Below are positions 52,515-62,180 of a stretch of 64,000 bases of DNA, in pieces. The notes below the pieces were generated by a model. That model searched no databases. It saw nothing but the letters and a program-made list of their open reading frames with translations, and had not been told where the DNA came from. The translations under genes and the position numbers were made by a program. Source of the DNA: UBA1926 sp036732005 (GTDB lineage Bacteria; Planctomycetota; Phycisphaerae; Phycisphaerales; UBA1924); assembly GCA_036732005.1 (NCBI GenBank), contig DAINDF010000004.1, positions 200,950-264,949 on the forward strand, written 5' to 3'. Position 1 is the stretch's first letter. Every line of letters starts with the position of its first letter.

Positions 52515-55500
52515 TCAGGTTTCCTTCGTGGTGGCCGGGCGGTTCAGTCCCGGGGTTCGTGAGATCCATGCCGGCAGGACGCGCCGGTGGGCTTCGACTT
52601 TGTGCCCGAACACCACCGAGTAGCCGGCGGGGACGACGACGAGATTCAGGAATGTCGAGGTGAGCAGGCCCCCGAGCGTGACGGTCGCGAGGGGCGCCAG
52701 CAGCTCGCTGCCGGGTTCCCCGGCGGCGAGCGCGAGCGGGGCGAGGCCGAGCGCGGCGGAGATCGCCGTCATCAGGATCGGCACGAGCCGCTCCATCGAA
52801 CCCTGCACGATGGCCTCGTTGAAGGAGACGCCCTCGACCTGCATCAGCTGATTGTAGTGGTTGATCAGCAGAATCCCGTTGCGGACGGCGATGCCGAAGA
52901 GGGTGATAAACCCCACCATGCTGGCGATCGAGATGACGGGCGGGACATACTGACCGCCAATCCTGAAGAGTGCCAGCGTGTTGGTGATCGGTCCCGCCCC
53001 CTCGGTGATGTAGATCGCCGCGATGCCGCCGATGAGGGCGAGTGGCATATTGAGCATCACGAGCATGGCGGCGCGGATCGATCCGGTGGAGATCTGCAGC
53101 AGCATCAGCATGATCACGGCCACGGCCACGCCCGCGACGAGAATCGTCCGCGACGCGGATTGCTGCGCCTCGAACTGCCCGCCGTAGTTGACGGTCATGC
53201 CAGCCCCGGCGACGATCGGATCGACCCGCTCCCGCACCGATCCAACAAGATCGCCGAGGTTGGAGCCCTCGGCGATATTCAGCGAGACGACCGCCTTCCT
53301 CTGGGCATTCTCCCGGGCGATGAGGTTGCTCGACCGTTCCGGCCCGATGTCCGCGACATCGCTCAGGCGGACGGTCGCGCCGCCGCGCCCTCGGAGGAGC
53401 AGGTCGCGCACCTGCTGGATCGACTCGCGTTCCTCGGGGGCGAGCCTCACCACGAGGTCGTACTGCCGGACGCCCTGGTTGACGGTGTCGACCACCTCGC
53501 CGTAGAGCGCCTCGCGGACCTGCTCGGCGGCGTCGGCCGGGCTCAGGCCGACGGCGGCGAGCTCGGCGTGGCGGTAACGGATCGGCAGCGAGGTGATCAT
53601 GACCTCGCGGTTGGCGTTCACATCGCGTGCGCCGGGCAGCGCCCGGAGCTCGGCCTCGACCGTCTTGGCGACGCGGCGGAGCTCGGCGAGGTCATCTCCG
53701 AAGATGTTGATAGCGATCGCCGCGGGCGTGCCCGACAGGATGTGGCTCAGCCGGTGCTCGATGGGCTGGCCGATCATGGTCGTGATCCCCGGGACCGACC
53801 CGAGGATGCGGTCGATCTCCTCGCGGACCTCCTCGCGGCTCCGTCCTGGCTCGACCGTCACCTCGATCTCGGAGCTGTTGACGGGCTCGGCGTGCTCGTC
53901 GCGCTCGGCGCGGCCTGTACGGCGGGAGACCGAGCGCACGCCGTCGATCCGGACGAGTTGCTTCTCGACCTCTGTCGCGAGCCGATCGCTCTCGACGATC
54001 GAGGTCCCCGGGGGGGCGATCAGGAACACCGTGTATGTGCCCTCGTTGAACGAGGGGAGGAATGAGGTGCCGAAAGTACCGGCCAGGAGCAGGGCGGCGG
54101 CGGTCACGGCGGCGGCGCCGCCGAGCACCCAGGCCCGGAGCCGGATCGCCGCCCTGAGTGTCGGCTCGTACACGCGTTTCAGCCCTCGCACCAGGAAGCC
54201 GTCGCGGTCCTCATGCTTGCCGCTCAGGCGACCTTCGAGCAGGAAGCGGCACATGGCCGGCACGACGGTCAGCGCGACCAGCAGCGAGGCGAGGATCGAA
54301 ACCATGTAGGTCAGGGCCAGCGGCTGGAAGAACCGGCCCTCGAGCCCCTGCAGGAACAGCAGCGGTACAAAGACCATCACGATGATCACCGTCGCGAAGA
54401 CCATCGCGGGGCGGATCTCGTTGCTGGCGTCGAAGATCACCTCGGAGATCGGGCGTCGCTGCGGTTCGGGGAGGGCCCGGTTCTGCCTGAGCCTACGGAA
54501 GACATTCTCGACATCGATGATCGCGTCGTCGACGAGCACACCGATGGCAACCGTCAGCCCGCCGAGGGTCATGACATTCAGGCCCAGCTTCAGCCCGTCC
54601 ATCATGAGCAGGCCGACCGCCAGCGAGATCGGGATCGCGGTCAGGGTGATCAGCGTGGTCCGCATGTTCATCAGGAACAGCACGAGCACCACGAGCACGA
54701 TGATGACCGATTCGCCGAGGACCTTGGTCACATTGTGCACGGCCCGGTCGATGAAGTGGGCCTGCCGCATCACATCGCGGTTGAGCTCGACCCCCGCGGG
54801 CAACGCCGGCTCGATCTGGTCGAAGAGCGTATCGAGCTGATCGGTGAGCGCAAGGGTGTTCGTGCCCGGCGACTTCTGGATGGAGAGGATGACAGCGGGC
54901 TCGCCGCCCTCGGAGGCGGTGCCACGCTTCAACGCCGGGCCGAGCCGGACATCCGCGACCTGGCCGATGGTGACCGGGGTGCCGTCGTGGTACTTGATGA
55001 TGGTGCTGGCGATGTCCTCGGGACGCGTCACGCGGCTCTGCTGGCGGATGGGGATCTCGAAGTTGTCGACATTGACGAGATAGCCGCCGCTGGCGGTGCT
55101 GTGCGACCCGCCCGCCGCCTTGACCACATCGGTGATGGTCAGGTCGTAGAGGCGAAGCCGTTCCTGATCGACATTGACCTGGTACTCGGGCAGCTCGCCG
55201 CCGATCGCGACGACCTGGGCGACGCCCGGCACCGCGAGGATCTTGTTGCGCAGCTCGAACTCCGCGAACGACCGCATCTCCATCGGGCTGACGGAGCCGT
55301 CCGGCGCGGAGAGCGCGACAAGCATGATCTCGCCCGCGATGGAGGTGATCGGGGTGATGAAGGGCTCGACGCCATCGGGCAGGTTCTCCCGGGCGGCGAC
55401 GAGCCGTTCGGAGACGAGCTGGCGGGCGTCGTACAGGTCCGCGCCCCAGGCGAGATCAACCCAGACAATGCCGAGCCCGATCGCCGAAGCGCTGCGGACC

Positions 55501-55742
55501 CGGCGGACTCCCGTCATGCCGTTGACGGCGGTCTCGATGGGAAAGACCACATACTGCTCGACTTCATCGGCGGCCAGGCCGCCCGACTCGGCCATGATCG
55601 TGACGGTTGGCGCGTTGAGTTCGGGGAAGACATCCACGCTCATGCGCGGCAGGCGGTACCCCGCGTACGCGATGACCAGCACCGCGGCGATAAGGACGAG
55701 CGAGGAGTAGCGGAGCGAGAAGCGGATGACGGCCTTCAGCAT
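52515..55742 (-). CDS. heavy-metal efflux RND transporter (CusA/CzcA family)
   Basis: The 1075-residue inner-membrane protein pumps metal ions from periplasm or cytoplasm through the tripartite complex, driven by protons. It has the HME-RND layout: a first membrane helix (LVLIAAVLVIAYAGYRLPRM), MSVDVFPELNAPTV typical of CusA/CzcA, the porter domain, the central helix block (LTLTAIPISLAVGLLMMDGL, then LGGLTVAIGVLVDDAIIDVE with the charged residues of the proton relay), and a second half with the same order. The length is usual for the family (about 1040). Substrate (Cu/Ag or Zn/Co/Cd) cannot be fixed from sequence here. Confidence 0.92.
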   Translation of the reverse strand: MLKAVIRFSLRYSSLVLIAAVLVIAYAGYRLPRMSVDVFPELNAPTVTIMAESGGLAADEVEQYVVFPIETAVNGMTGVRRVRSASAIGLGIVWVDLAWGADLYDARQLVSERLVAARENLPDGVEPFITPITSIAGEIMLVALSAPDGSVSPMEMRSFAEFELRNKILAVPGVAQVVAIGGELPEYQVNVDQERLRLYDLTITDVVKAAGGSHSTASGGYLVNVDNFEIPIRQQSRVTRPEDIASTIIKYHDGTPVTIGQVADVRLGPALKRGTASEGGEPAVILSIQKSPGTNTLALTDQLDTLFDQIEPALPAGVELNRDVMRQAHFIDRAVHNVTKVLGESVIIVLVVLVLFLMNMRTTLITLTAIPISLAVGLLMMDGLKLGLNVMTLGGLTVAIGVLVDDAIIDVENVFRRLRQNRALPEPQRRPISEVIFDASNEIRPAMVFATVIIVMVFVPLLFLQGLEGRFFQPLALTYMVSILASLLVALTVVPAMCRFLLEGRLSGKHEDRDGFLVRGLKRVYEPTLRAAIRLRAWVLGGAAAVTAAALLLAGTFGTSFLPSFNEGTYTVFLIAPPGTSIVESDRLATEVEKQLVRIDGVRSVSRRTGRAERDEHAEPVNSSEIEVTVEPGRSREEVREEIDRILGSVPGITTMIGQPIEHRLSHILSGTPAAIAINIFGDDLAELRRVAKTVEAELRALPGARDVNANREVMITSLPIRYRHAELAAVGLSPADAAEQVREALYGEVVDTVNQGVRQYDLVVRLAPEERESIQQVRDLLLRGRGGATVRLSDVADIGPERSSNLIARENAQRKAVVSLNIAEGSNLGDLVGSVRERVDPIVAGAGMTVNYGGQFEAQQSASRTILVAGVAVAVIMLMLLQISTGSIRAAMLVMLNMPLALIGGIAAIYITEGAGPITNTLALFRIGGQYVPPVISIASMVGFITLFGIAVRNGILLINHYNQLMQVEGVSFNEAIVQGSMERLVPILMTAISAALGLAPLALAAGEPGSELLAPLATVTLGGLLTSTFLNLVVVPAGYSVVFGHKVEAHRRVLPAWISRTPGLNRPATTKET

Positions 55743-55745
55743 GGC

Positions 55746-57176
55746 TTAGTCCTCCCCCTCATGGAATGTTCCGTCGGAGTGGAAGTGGCCGCCCTTCTGG
55801 ATCGTGCCGCTCGTCGCGAGCATGAGTTGGAACGCGCCGTCGAGCACAACCTCGTCGCCCAATCGAACGCCGCTGAGAAGAGCGACCCATCGCCCATCGT
55901 TCTGGCCGAGGTCGGCCTCCATGCGGATCGCCTCGTTCGGATTGCTCGGGTTCCGCCGGAAGATGACGGGCATGAGCCCGTCGCGTTGCACGGCCGCCAG
56001 AGGGACGGCGAGCAGAGGCGACGCGGTCGCGTCCGTGACGATCTCGACATGGGCCGAGACGCCCGGGCGCGCCCAGGGCTGAAGCTCCGACGGCACGACG
56101 AAGAGGTCGAGCGTGCGCTCGTTGGGATCACCCGACAGGCCGAGCATGAGCGTGCCCTCCATCGTGGAGGTCAGCGGGACCGCGCGCCCCGCGGTGGTCG
56201 GGGTCGGCGGCACGATCCGAGCCGGGAGACCATCCCGTAGAACGCCGAGGTCGCTTTGCAACCCCGAGGCCCGGAACCGCAACTTCTCAGGCTGCACGAC
56301 GGAGAGGACCGGCGACTCCTGCGTGGCCCACGCCCCGTTCGTGATGTCGATCGTGTCCACCACGCCCGCGGCTTCCGATCGAACCTCGATGTGGTCGATC
56401 GCCCGCCACCTGGGGTGATCGCCGTCGCTGGCGAGCAGCGCATCGACCGGCTCCTGGACGATGGACGACGCGGCGTCGAGAAGGAAGTCGAAGCGGGCCT
56501 CGGCCGCTGACAGGTCGGCCCGGGCCTCGGCTTCGTCGGCCTCAAGCGTCGCCTCCTTTTCGAGCACCTCGGCGAGTTCCGCCTCGGCCGTGGACACGGC
56601 GTCCCGCGCCGCGATCAATTCCGGCCTCCGCCCGCCTCCCGCGTCCGCGAGGCTCTCGAGCTGTTCGACGCGCTCGCGCCGGATGGCAATGGTTTCCTGA
56701 AGCTGCCGCTCGTGCGTGCGGTGGGCCTCGCGCAGCGGCCCGAAGCTGGCAAGACGCGTCCGGAGCCGCTCGATGGATGCCTCCGCCTCCGTGAGCTTCT
56801 CCTGGTGCTCCCTCCAGGCCGGCGAATCGATCCGGTACAGCGCCTCGCCCACCTCGACGCGGCCGAACTGGTCCACCAGGAGTTCGATACGCCCCGGCAG
56901 CATTGTGCGGTACTCCCTCCGCGCCGTGGGCATGTACTCGAACCGACCCGGTACCCGGAGCGTCTGCTCGATCTGACGCCGTTCGATCTTGACGAAGGTG
57001 ATGCCCAGGTTCGACCGTACGGCCGCGGGAATGGCGATCTGGTTCGGGTTTGCTGGAAGCTCCTCCTCGGCGTGACCGTCCGCACCGGCGCCGTCATCCG
57101 ACGGCGAACAGGCGGCCAGCGTCATCGCCAGGACGAGTGCGGCTGGATACGCCGAGATGCGCGTCAGAAGTTTCAT
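55746..57176 (-). CDS. periplasmic adaptor (CusB/HlyD-type membrane fusion protein)
   Basis: The 476-residue protein links the RND pump to the outer-membrane channel. It has a lipobox (MTLAAC), then a lipoyl-like half, a long coiled-coil hairpin (EKLTEAEASIERLRTRLASF, then RREHVEQLE-like and AELAEVLEKEATLEADEAEA), and beta-barrel and membrane-proximal domains. It ends 3 bp before the RND ATG and its start overlaps the TolC-type gene's end by 4 bp (ATGA). A short acidic/His stretch (DGHAEEELPANP) after the lipobox may help metal binding. Confidence 0.88.
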   Translation of the reverse strand: MKLLTRISAYPAALVLAMTLAACSPSDDGAGADGHAEEELPANPNQIAIPAAVRSNLGITFVKIERRQIEQTLRVPGRFEYMPTARREYRTMLPGRIELLVDQFGRVEVGEALYRIDSPAWREHQEKLTEAEASIERLRTRLASFGPLREAHRTHERQLQETIAIRRERVEQLESLADAGGGRRPELIAARDAVSTAEAELAEVLEKEATLEADEAEARADLSAAEARFDFLLDAASSIVQEPVDALLASDGDHPRWRAIDHIEVRSEAAGVVDTIDITNGAWATQESPVLSVVQPEKLRFRASGLQSDLGVLRDGLPARIVPPTPTTAGRAVPLTSTMEGTLMLGLSGDPNERTLDLFVVPSELQPWARPGVSAHVEIVTDATASPLLAVPLAAVQRDGLMPVIFRRNPSNPNEAIRMEADLGQNDGRWVALLSGVRLGDEVVLDGAFQLMLATSGTIQKGGHFHSDGTFHEGED

Positions 57177-58624
57177 GGACGGACCTCCTCGGCCTTGGAC
57201 GGCGTGCGGTCAGTGGTGTTGATCTGAGGTGGCTGTACAGGGGCGGGTGAAGCTTCGAAACTCGGGCCGAGCAGCCGGGTGAGCTCGTTGATCGCTTTGA
57301 CCTCGCTCGCCCGCAGGTCGAGGAGCATCGAGCGGGCATCGAACCCTCGCGTGACGGTCTCCAGCAGCAAGAGGGTGTCGACCTCGCCGAGATCGGCGAT
57401 GCGTTCAACCTCACTCGCTTGCTCGCTGAGCAACGGCACGAGATCGGTCTCGAACGCGGCCCGCTGCTGCTGCGCCGCGCGGACCGCGGCCCGTGCCGCG
57501 ACCAACTCGCGGGAGAGGTTCTCGAAGGTGACCTCGGCAGCGACGCGGGCCCGGTCTCTCCGGGCCCGGGCGTCGGCGATGCCCGCGCGGTTGGCGTTGA
57601 GAGCGGGGATCGGCAGCGAGACACCCAGCAGCAAGCGATCGTCATCTTCGCTGCCGTAGCCGCCGCCGATCGTGATGTCCGGGTACTGCTTGCGGACTTC
57701 GAGCCTCAGGGCTTCTTCGGCGAGTTGATACTCGACACGGCGGACGCCGAGCGCCGTATTGAACTCGACGAGCCGATGAACCTCATCCTCCACCTGCGGC
57801 GGCTCCGTCGCAGGGAAGGCCGCGAGCAGGTTGACCTCGTCCGTCGGCAGAACCCCCATCAGGCCGAGCAGCCGCAGCCTTGCGTCCAACTCCGCCTGTT
57901 GCGCGGCGATAAGATCTGCTCGAACAGAGAGGGCCTCGGCCCGAATCAGACGCGATTCGACGCGTGTCAGTTCTCCCGCGGCCTCCAGGCGGTTCGTGAT
58001 TGCTGTGATGCGCTCGACTTGCGCGATCACCTGGGTGAGAAGCCGGACCCGCTCCTCGGCCGCGGTCCAATCCGCCCAGGCGGATCGAACCTGCGACCGC
58101 AGCGACCACTCCGCGTCCACGATCCTCCGCAGCTCCGCCTCGTACGCGGCGCCCGCGCGGTCCTTCTCGACTTCGAGCCGACCCGAGACCGGGATCGTCA
58201 GGCCGAGCATCAGGCCGTACTCGAACACGCCCGCGGGCGAGAGCACCTCGGCCGCGTCGAACCCGAACTCCGGGTCCTGCCACAACCCCGCTGTCTTGTA
58301 GTTTGCCAGGGCGATGCCGGCGTCCAGCCTCGCCAACCGCAGGTCCGGGTTGTAGAAGAGGGCGAGCACCTCACCCTCTGCGGGGGAGAGGCCGTCGGCG
58401 ATATCGAACACCTCCGGCGTTTCGGCGCCCGTCGCCGCGAGCCTTGCGACGAAATCGCGTAACGGCACCTCTTGCAGGGCCCGTTGTTCAAATTCGGCGG
58501 CGTGCGCCCGGAGATCGAGCGGGACCCGCTCGTAGCCCTGGCAACCCGCGAGCACGCAGGCAAGCGATACGCCGCCGAGGCACCACACCGCCCGCACACC
58601 CGGCGGGCGAAGTTGATTGTCCAT
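57173..58624 (-). CDS. TolC-type outer-membrane efflux protein
   Basis: The 483-residue protein forms the outer-membrane exit channel. A lipobox (CVLAGC) follows the signal peptide, so it is lipid-anchored, as in CusC. Two homologous helical halves show OEP-family features: LALFYNPDLRLARLDAGIAL, then a beta strand pair (GLWQDPEFGF), a long helix ending in the R-x-Y-x-L-A-like VEYQLAEEALRLEVRKQYPD region, and the second half FNRAGIADARARRDRARVAA-like. It is the second gene of the efflux operon. Confidence 0.88.
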   Translation of the reverse strand: MDNQLRPPGVRAVWCLGGVSLACVLAGCQGYERVPLDLRAHAAEFEQRALQEVPLRDFVARLAATGAETPEVFDIADGLSPAEGEVLALFYNPDLRLARLDAGIALANYKTAGLWQDPEFGFDAAEVLSPAGVFEYGLMLGLTIPVSGRLEVEKDRAGAAYEAELRRIVDAEWSLRSQVRSAWADWTAAEERVRLLTQVIAQVERITAITNRLEAAGELTRVESRLIRAEALSVRADLIAAQQAELDARLRLLGLMGVLPTDEVNLLAAFPATEPPQVEDEVHRLVEFNTALGVRRVEYQLAEEALRLEVRKQYPDITIGGGYGSEDDDRLLLGVSLPIPALNANRAGIADARARRDRARVAAEVTFENLSRELVAARAAVRAAQQQRAAFETDLVPLLSEQASEVERIADLGEVDTLLLLETVTRGFDARSMLLDLRASEVKAINELTRLLGPSFEASPAPVQPPQINTTDRTPSKAEEVRP

Positions 58625-58708
58625 TCCGAGGAACTCCTGTCTGTGAGCACAGCGTCAGGCAACCGCCCCGGTCATCCGGGAACGGCACGCGGCGGACACA
58701 GACAAGAC

Positions 58709-59131
58709 TCAAAGAACAAGACGGTAGCTGGCGACAAGCACCATGCGGTGGTCAAGGCCCGGGTTGAACCAGGGCGGCGCCCGAGGCATGGCCGCCGATG
58801 CGCCATCAAAGCCATCAACAAGCGGCAACCGGGCGCAACATGGAGGCGTGAGGCCACTCTCGAGGGAGATCTCATCGGACCGGCTGGTGACCGCGATCGC
58901 CGGGCCGGCCGTCGGCAGGTCGGTGCAATGGCAATGCTCGTCGTGATGCTCGTCACTGCGCGAAACAACGCCGAACTCGTGCGAGCAACGCTCAAGCTCG
59001 CATGCCTCAACATCGGGGAGGACATTCACGCAGCCACCGCCGAGGCAGATTACGCCACCGCGAACGCTACTCGGGAGCAGCACTCCGATCGCCAAGGACA
59101 GCGCGAACAGAATGGCCAGCGGACGGCTCAT
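58709..59131 (-). CDS. small secreted Cys/His-rich protein, first gene of the efflux operon
   Basis: From ATG 59,131 the product has 140 residues. A signal peptide (LAILFALSLAIGVLLPSSVRG) is followed by a Cys-rich stretch (CLGGGCVNVLPDVEACELERC) and a His/Cys cluster (DEHHDEHCHCTD), a likely metal-binding site. The C-terminal part is short and unstructured. A longer frame to 59,497 exists, but its N-terminal part has shadow-like composition. By position and motif it is a periplasmic metal sensor or chaperone for the efflux system that starts 84 bp downstream. Confidence 0.68.
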   Translation of the reverse strand: MSRPLAILFALSLAIGVLLPSSVRGGVICLGGGCVNVLPDVEACELERCSHEFGVVSRSDEHHDEHCHCTDLPTAGPAIAVTSRSDEISLESGLTPPCCARLPLVDGFDGASAAMPRAPPWFNPGLDHRMVLVASYRLVL

Positions 59132-59545
59132 GAGCGGGCGATGGTAGCGTTCTCGTTGACAGCCGTCCAGACTCCGGCCCGCAGCGCCCACTTCGGCTGA
59201 GTACGCAGCCCCTGGGGCAGAGGTCAATGACCAGCGGCCGACCATACCGCAACGGCCGTACCGGTCGGAGGGGACATGTTGGTGTCCGGTCGCCATCGCC
59301 GATCGGGGTGGATTCAGGCCGGATCCCCAGGGGTCGACCCCCTTTCCGACGGACGGAGCAACATGGCCCTGCGCGGCGTTGCGCCTTGGGCCGAAGGCAT
59401 GTACGAGAACTGGTTCATGAGCCTGATGGACACCCGGGAGCAGGTCGCACCCGGGCGTCGGCGTTCCGGCACCGGGCGGTTGCACAGCGCGCTGCAAGGC
59501 CTGGCCCCCGAGGAGATCGGGAGGGCGGCCCGGAGTGCCCAGAGT
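59132..59545. promoter_or_regulatory. upstream region of the metal-efflux operon, 414 bp
   Basis: This region lies between the kinase gene's stop and the efflux operon's first ATG, both on the minus strand, so it must carry the operon promoter. The plus strand has an open frame from 59,276, but it runs on antisense to the kinase gene and is judged a shadow. No clear metalloregulator operator is visible, and no MerR/ArsR/two-component regulator gene is adjacent. Confidence 0.4.
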
Positions 59546-62176
59546 TCAATCGGCGGGAGACGAACAGACCAGGTCCCTGACCCCGTCGGTCCCTCGCTGC
59601 GCGGCGACAGTCGCCCCTTCATCGCCGCGTCCCTGCGAGTGGTAGAACTCGATGAGCGCATCCGTCGCGACGAGAGCCCGTTGATGATCGGGCCCCAGCG
59701 CGGCGATCACCGCGCACAGGCCCTCGACCAGCAGCGGCTCGGCCTGCTCGGGATGCCCCAACGCCGCGTGGCAGCGACCGGCGAGCACGGTCTTCATCGC
59801 CCGGCTCCAGTGCCCCTCGGGCAGCACCCGCGCCTGCCGCTCGCTCGCCTCCTCGACGAGCGACAACGCGTCCTCGAACCGCCCGAGCTCGAAGCGGGTG
59901 ATCGCGAGCTGGCCCATCGCGTGGATCGTGAGGGCGTGGTCGGGGCCCTGGTGCCGCGTGCGGAGATCGACCACCTGCGCGTACAGCGGCTCGGCCCGCT
60001 CGGCGTCGCCCCGCCTCAGCGCTGATTCGGCGATCGCCTCCATCAGGCTCAGGCGCATCGGGTGCCCCGGGTCGAGCCGCTCCTCGACGACGCCGAGCGC
60101 TCGGTTCAGCACCTCGTCGGACTCGTCGTACCGCTTGAGTTCGAACAGGGCTCGGCCCAACATCATCACGCTCGAGATCGTCTTCGGGTCGGCGTCGCCA
60201 AGCACCTCGGCCCGGCCCTCGTACGACTCGCGGTACAGGCGTTCGGCCTGCTGCACATCGGCGAGCGAGTAATAGAGGCCCGCGAGGTTGAAGATGGATG
60301 TCAGCGTGCTCGGGTCGCGGTCGCCCAGCTCGCGGCGCTTCGCCTCGAGCGTCTGGGCGAGGATGGGTGCCGCGTCCGCGAAGCGCCCGAGCTCGAGGTA
60401 CGCCGCCGAGAGGTTATTGAGGACGGTGAGCATGTCCTGCTCGTACTCGGGACGGCCGCCGACCAGTTCGATGTTGCGGGTGAGCAGCCCGACCGCATCG
60501 TCGAACCGCGACTGCACCATCAGGTTGGCCGCCAGCGAGGTGCGGGCCGTGACCGCGCGCTTGTCGTCCTCGCTCGCGATCTGCGTGTAGATCTCGAGCT
60601 CGCGCCGCCGGTGCGGCTCGGCTTCCTTCGGATACCCGATCCGCTCGTAGGTCAGCGCGAGGGTTGCGCGGAGCGCCGCCTCGACCTGCGGCTGGTCCGC
60701 AAACCGGTCGCCGACCGTCGCCGACGCCTTGTCGAGCACCTCGCGCATCGTGATCTCGCGATCGGCCGTGCGCGTCGGGTCCACCGCCGCGAGCAGGTCG
60801 TCGCGCAGGAAGTCGTTGACCGCCTGGGCGATCGCGGCGCTCAGCTCGGCCTCCACCCGCTGCGTCCGCTCCGCCTCCCGCGCCGCGACCGCCTGCACGC
60901 CGAACGCGACGCTGAACACCGAGCCCGCGAGCACGCCCGCCGCCGCGATGCCGCCCGCGATCACGCCCACCCGGTTGCGGCGCACGAACTTGGAGAAGCG
61001 GTACGCCCGGCTCTCCGGGCCCGCCTCCACCGGCTCGTCCGCGAGGTAGCGGCGCAGGTCGTCCGCGAGGGCCGACGCGGAGGCGTACCGGCGCGCCGGG
61101 TCGCGGGCGATCGCCTTCATCGTGATCCAGTCGAGCTCGCCGCGGAGGGCCGAGGCGTCGAGCGACGGGCGTGTGCGCGCGCCGGGCCCGCCGGCGCGGG
61201 TGACCCGGCTCAACCTCGCGCTGGGCGCCGCCGGTTCGCTCGATTCGATGGCCGAGCGGATGCGCCCGGGGTCGCGTGTGCCCGACATCGCCTCGTCGAA
61301 CGGGGTCCGCCCGCAGAGCAGCTCGTAGAGCACCACGCCGATCGCGTAGACATCGGTCCGGGTGTCGAGATCGCCCTTGCCCAGCGCCTGCTCGGGGCTC
61401 ATGTAAAGGGGCGTGCCGATCATCGCGCCGGGGTTGGTCAGCGCCGTGAACGCCTCGGCGGGCTCGCCTTCGTCACCCAGCGCCTTGGCGACGCCGAAAT
61501 CGATGACCTTGCAAACCGGCGATCCGTCGTTCAGGGAGACGAGGATGTTCGCGGGCTTGAGGTCGCGGTGGATGATGCCTTTGGTGTGCGCGTGCTGCGT
61601 CGCGGCGCACACCTGCATCACGAGCCCGAGACGGTCCCGCAAGCCCAGCCCTTCCCGGTCGGCGTGCTCGGTGATCGGAACCCCATCAACGAACTCCATC
61701 GCGAAGAACGGACGCCCCGCGCCGGGCTGCCCCTCGGGCACGAGCCCCGCGTCGAGCACGCGCGCGATGTTCGGGTGCTCGAGCTGGGCCAGCGTCCGGC
61801 GTTCCATCGCGAAGCGGCGGAGCACTCCCGCGGAGTCCATGCCGGGCTTGATCACCTTCAGCGCGACCCGACGCTCGATCGGCTCGCGCTGCTCGGCCTC
61901 GTAGACGATCCCGAACCCGCCCCGCCCGACCTCCCGCAGCACGCGGTACGGCCCGATCGCGTCCGGCGACCCCGCGACCGTCTGCACCATCGCGCGCAGC
62001 CGCTCGTCGTCGGTCGGGGGCTCGAGGAACCCCACGGCCTCCTCGTCCAGGGCGAGCAGCTGCTCTACCTCCAGGCGCAAGGCATCGTCGCCCCCGCACA
62101 GCCGATCGAGCGCCGCCGACCGCTCGGCTTCGGGCAGGTCGATGATCTCTTCCATGATCCGCAACGCGCTCGGCAC
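59546..62176 (-). CDS. membrane Ser/Thr protein kinase with TPR domain
   Basis: From GTG 62,176 (GGAGG upstream; ATG 62,155 is an alternative) the product has 876 residues. The Hanks-type kinase domain has the Gly loop GRGGFG at 84-89, Lys107 in VALKVIK, HRDLKPAN at 203-210 and DFG at 226-228. One membrane segment (VGVIAGGIAAAGVLAGSVFS) follows near residue 410, and then about ten TPR repeats of the kinesin-light-chain type make up the other half. It lies directly after an ECF sigma factor gene; the pairing is common in planctomycetes. The kinase presumably phosphorylates a partner after the outer TPR part senses a signal. Confidence 0.9.
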   Translation of the reverse strand: MPSALRIMEEIIDLPEAERSAALDRLCGGDDALRLEVEQLLALDEEAVGFLEPPTDDERLRAMVQTVAGSPDAIGPYRVLREVGRGGFGIVYEAEQREPIERRVALKVIKPGMDSAGVLRRFAMERRTLAQLEHPNIARVLDAGLVPEGQPGAGRPFFAMEFVDGVPITEHADREGLGLRDRLGLVMQVCAATQHAHTKGIIHRDLKPANILVSLNDGSPVCKVIDFGVAKALGDEGEPAEAFTALTNPGAMIGTPLYMSPEQALGKGDLDTRTDVYAIGVVLYELLCGRTPFDEAMSGTRDPGRIRSAIESSEPAAPSARLSRVTRAGGPGARTRPSLDASALRGELDWITMKAIARDPARRYASASALADDLRRYLADEPVEAGPESRAYRFSKFVRRNRVGVIAGGIAAAGVLAGSVFSVAFGVQAVAAREAERTQRVEAELSAAIAQAVNDFLRDDLLAAVDPTRTADREITMREVLDKASATVGDRFADQPQVEAALRATLALTYERIGYPKEAEPHRRRELEIYTQIASEDDKRAVTARTSLAANLMVQSRFDDAVGLLTRNIELVGGRPEYEQDMLTVLNNLSAAYLELGRFADAAPILAQTLEAKRRELGDRDPSTLTSIFNLAGLYYSLADVQQAERLYRESYEGRAEVLGDADPKTISSVMMLGRALFELKRYDESDEVLNRALGVVEERLDPGHPMRLSLMEAIAESALRRGDAERAEPLYAQVVDLRTRHQGPDHALTIHAMGQLAITRFELGRFEDALSLVEEASERQARVLPEGHWSRAMKTVLAGRCHAALGHPEQAEPLLVEGLCAVIAALGPDHQRALVATDALIEFYHSQGRGDEGATVAAQRGTDGVRDLVCSSPAD

Positions 62177-62180
62177 GGCC

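Noticed and set aside
59276..60025. Plus-strand ORF including MALRGVAPWAEGMYENWF
   Set aside because: The first part looks protein-like, but the frame continues antisense to the kinase gene and has no ribosome-binding site or known motif; support is too weak.
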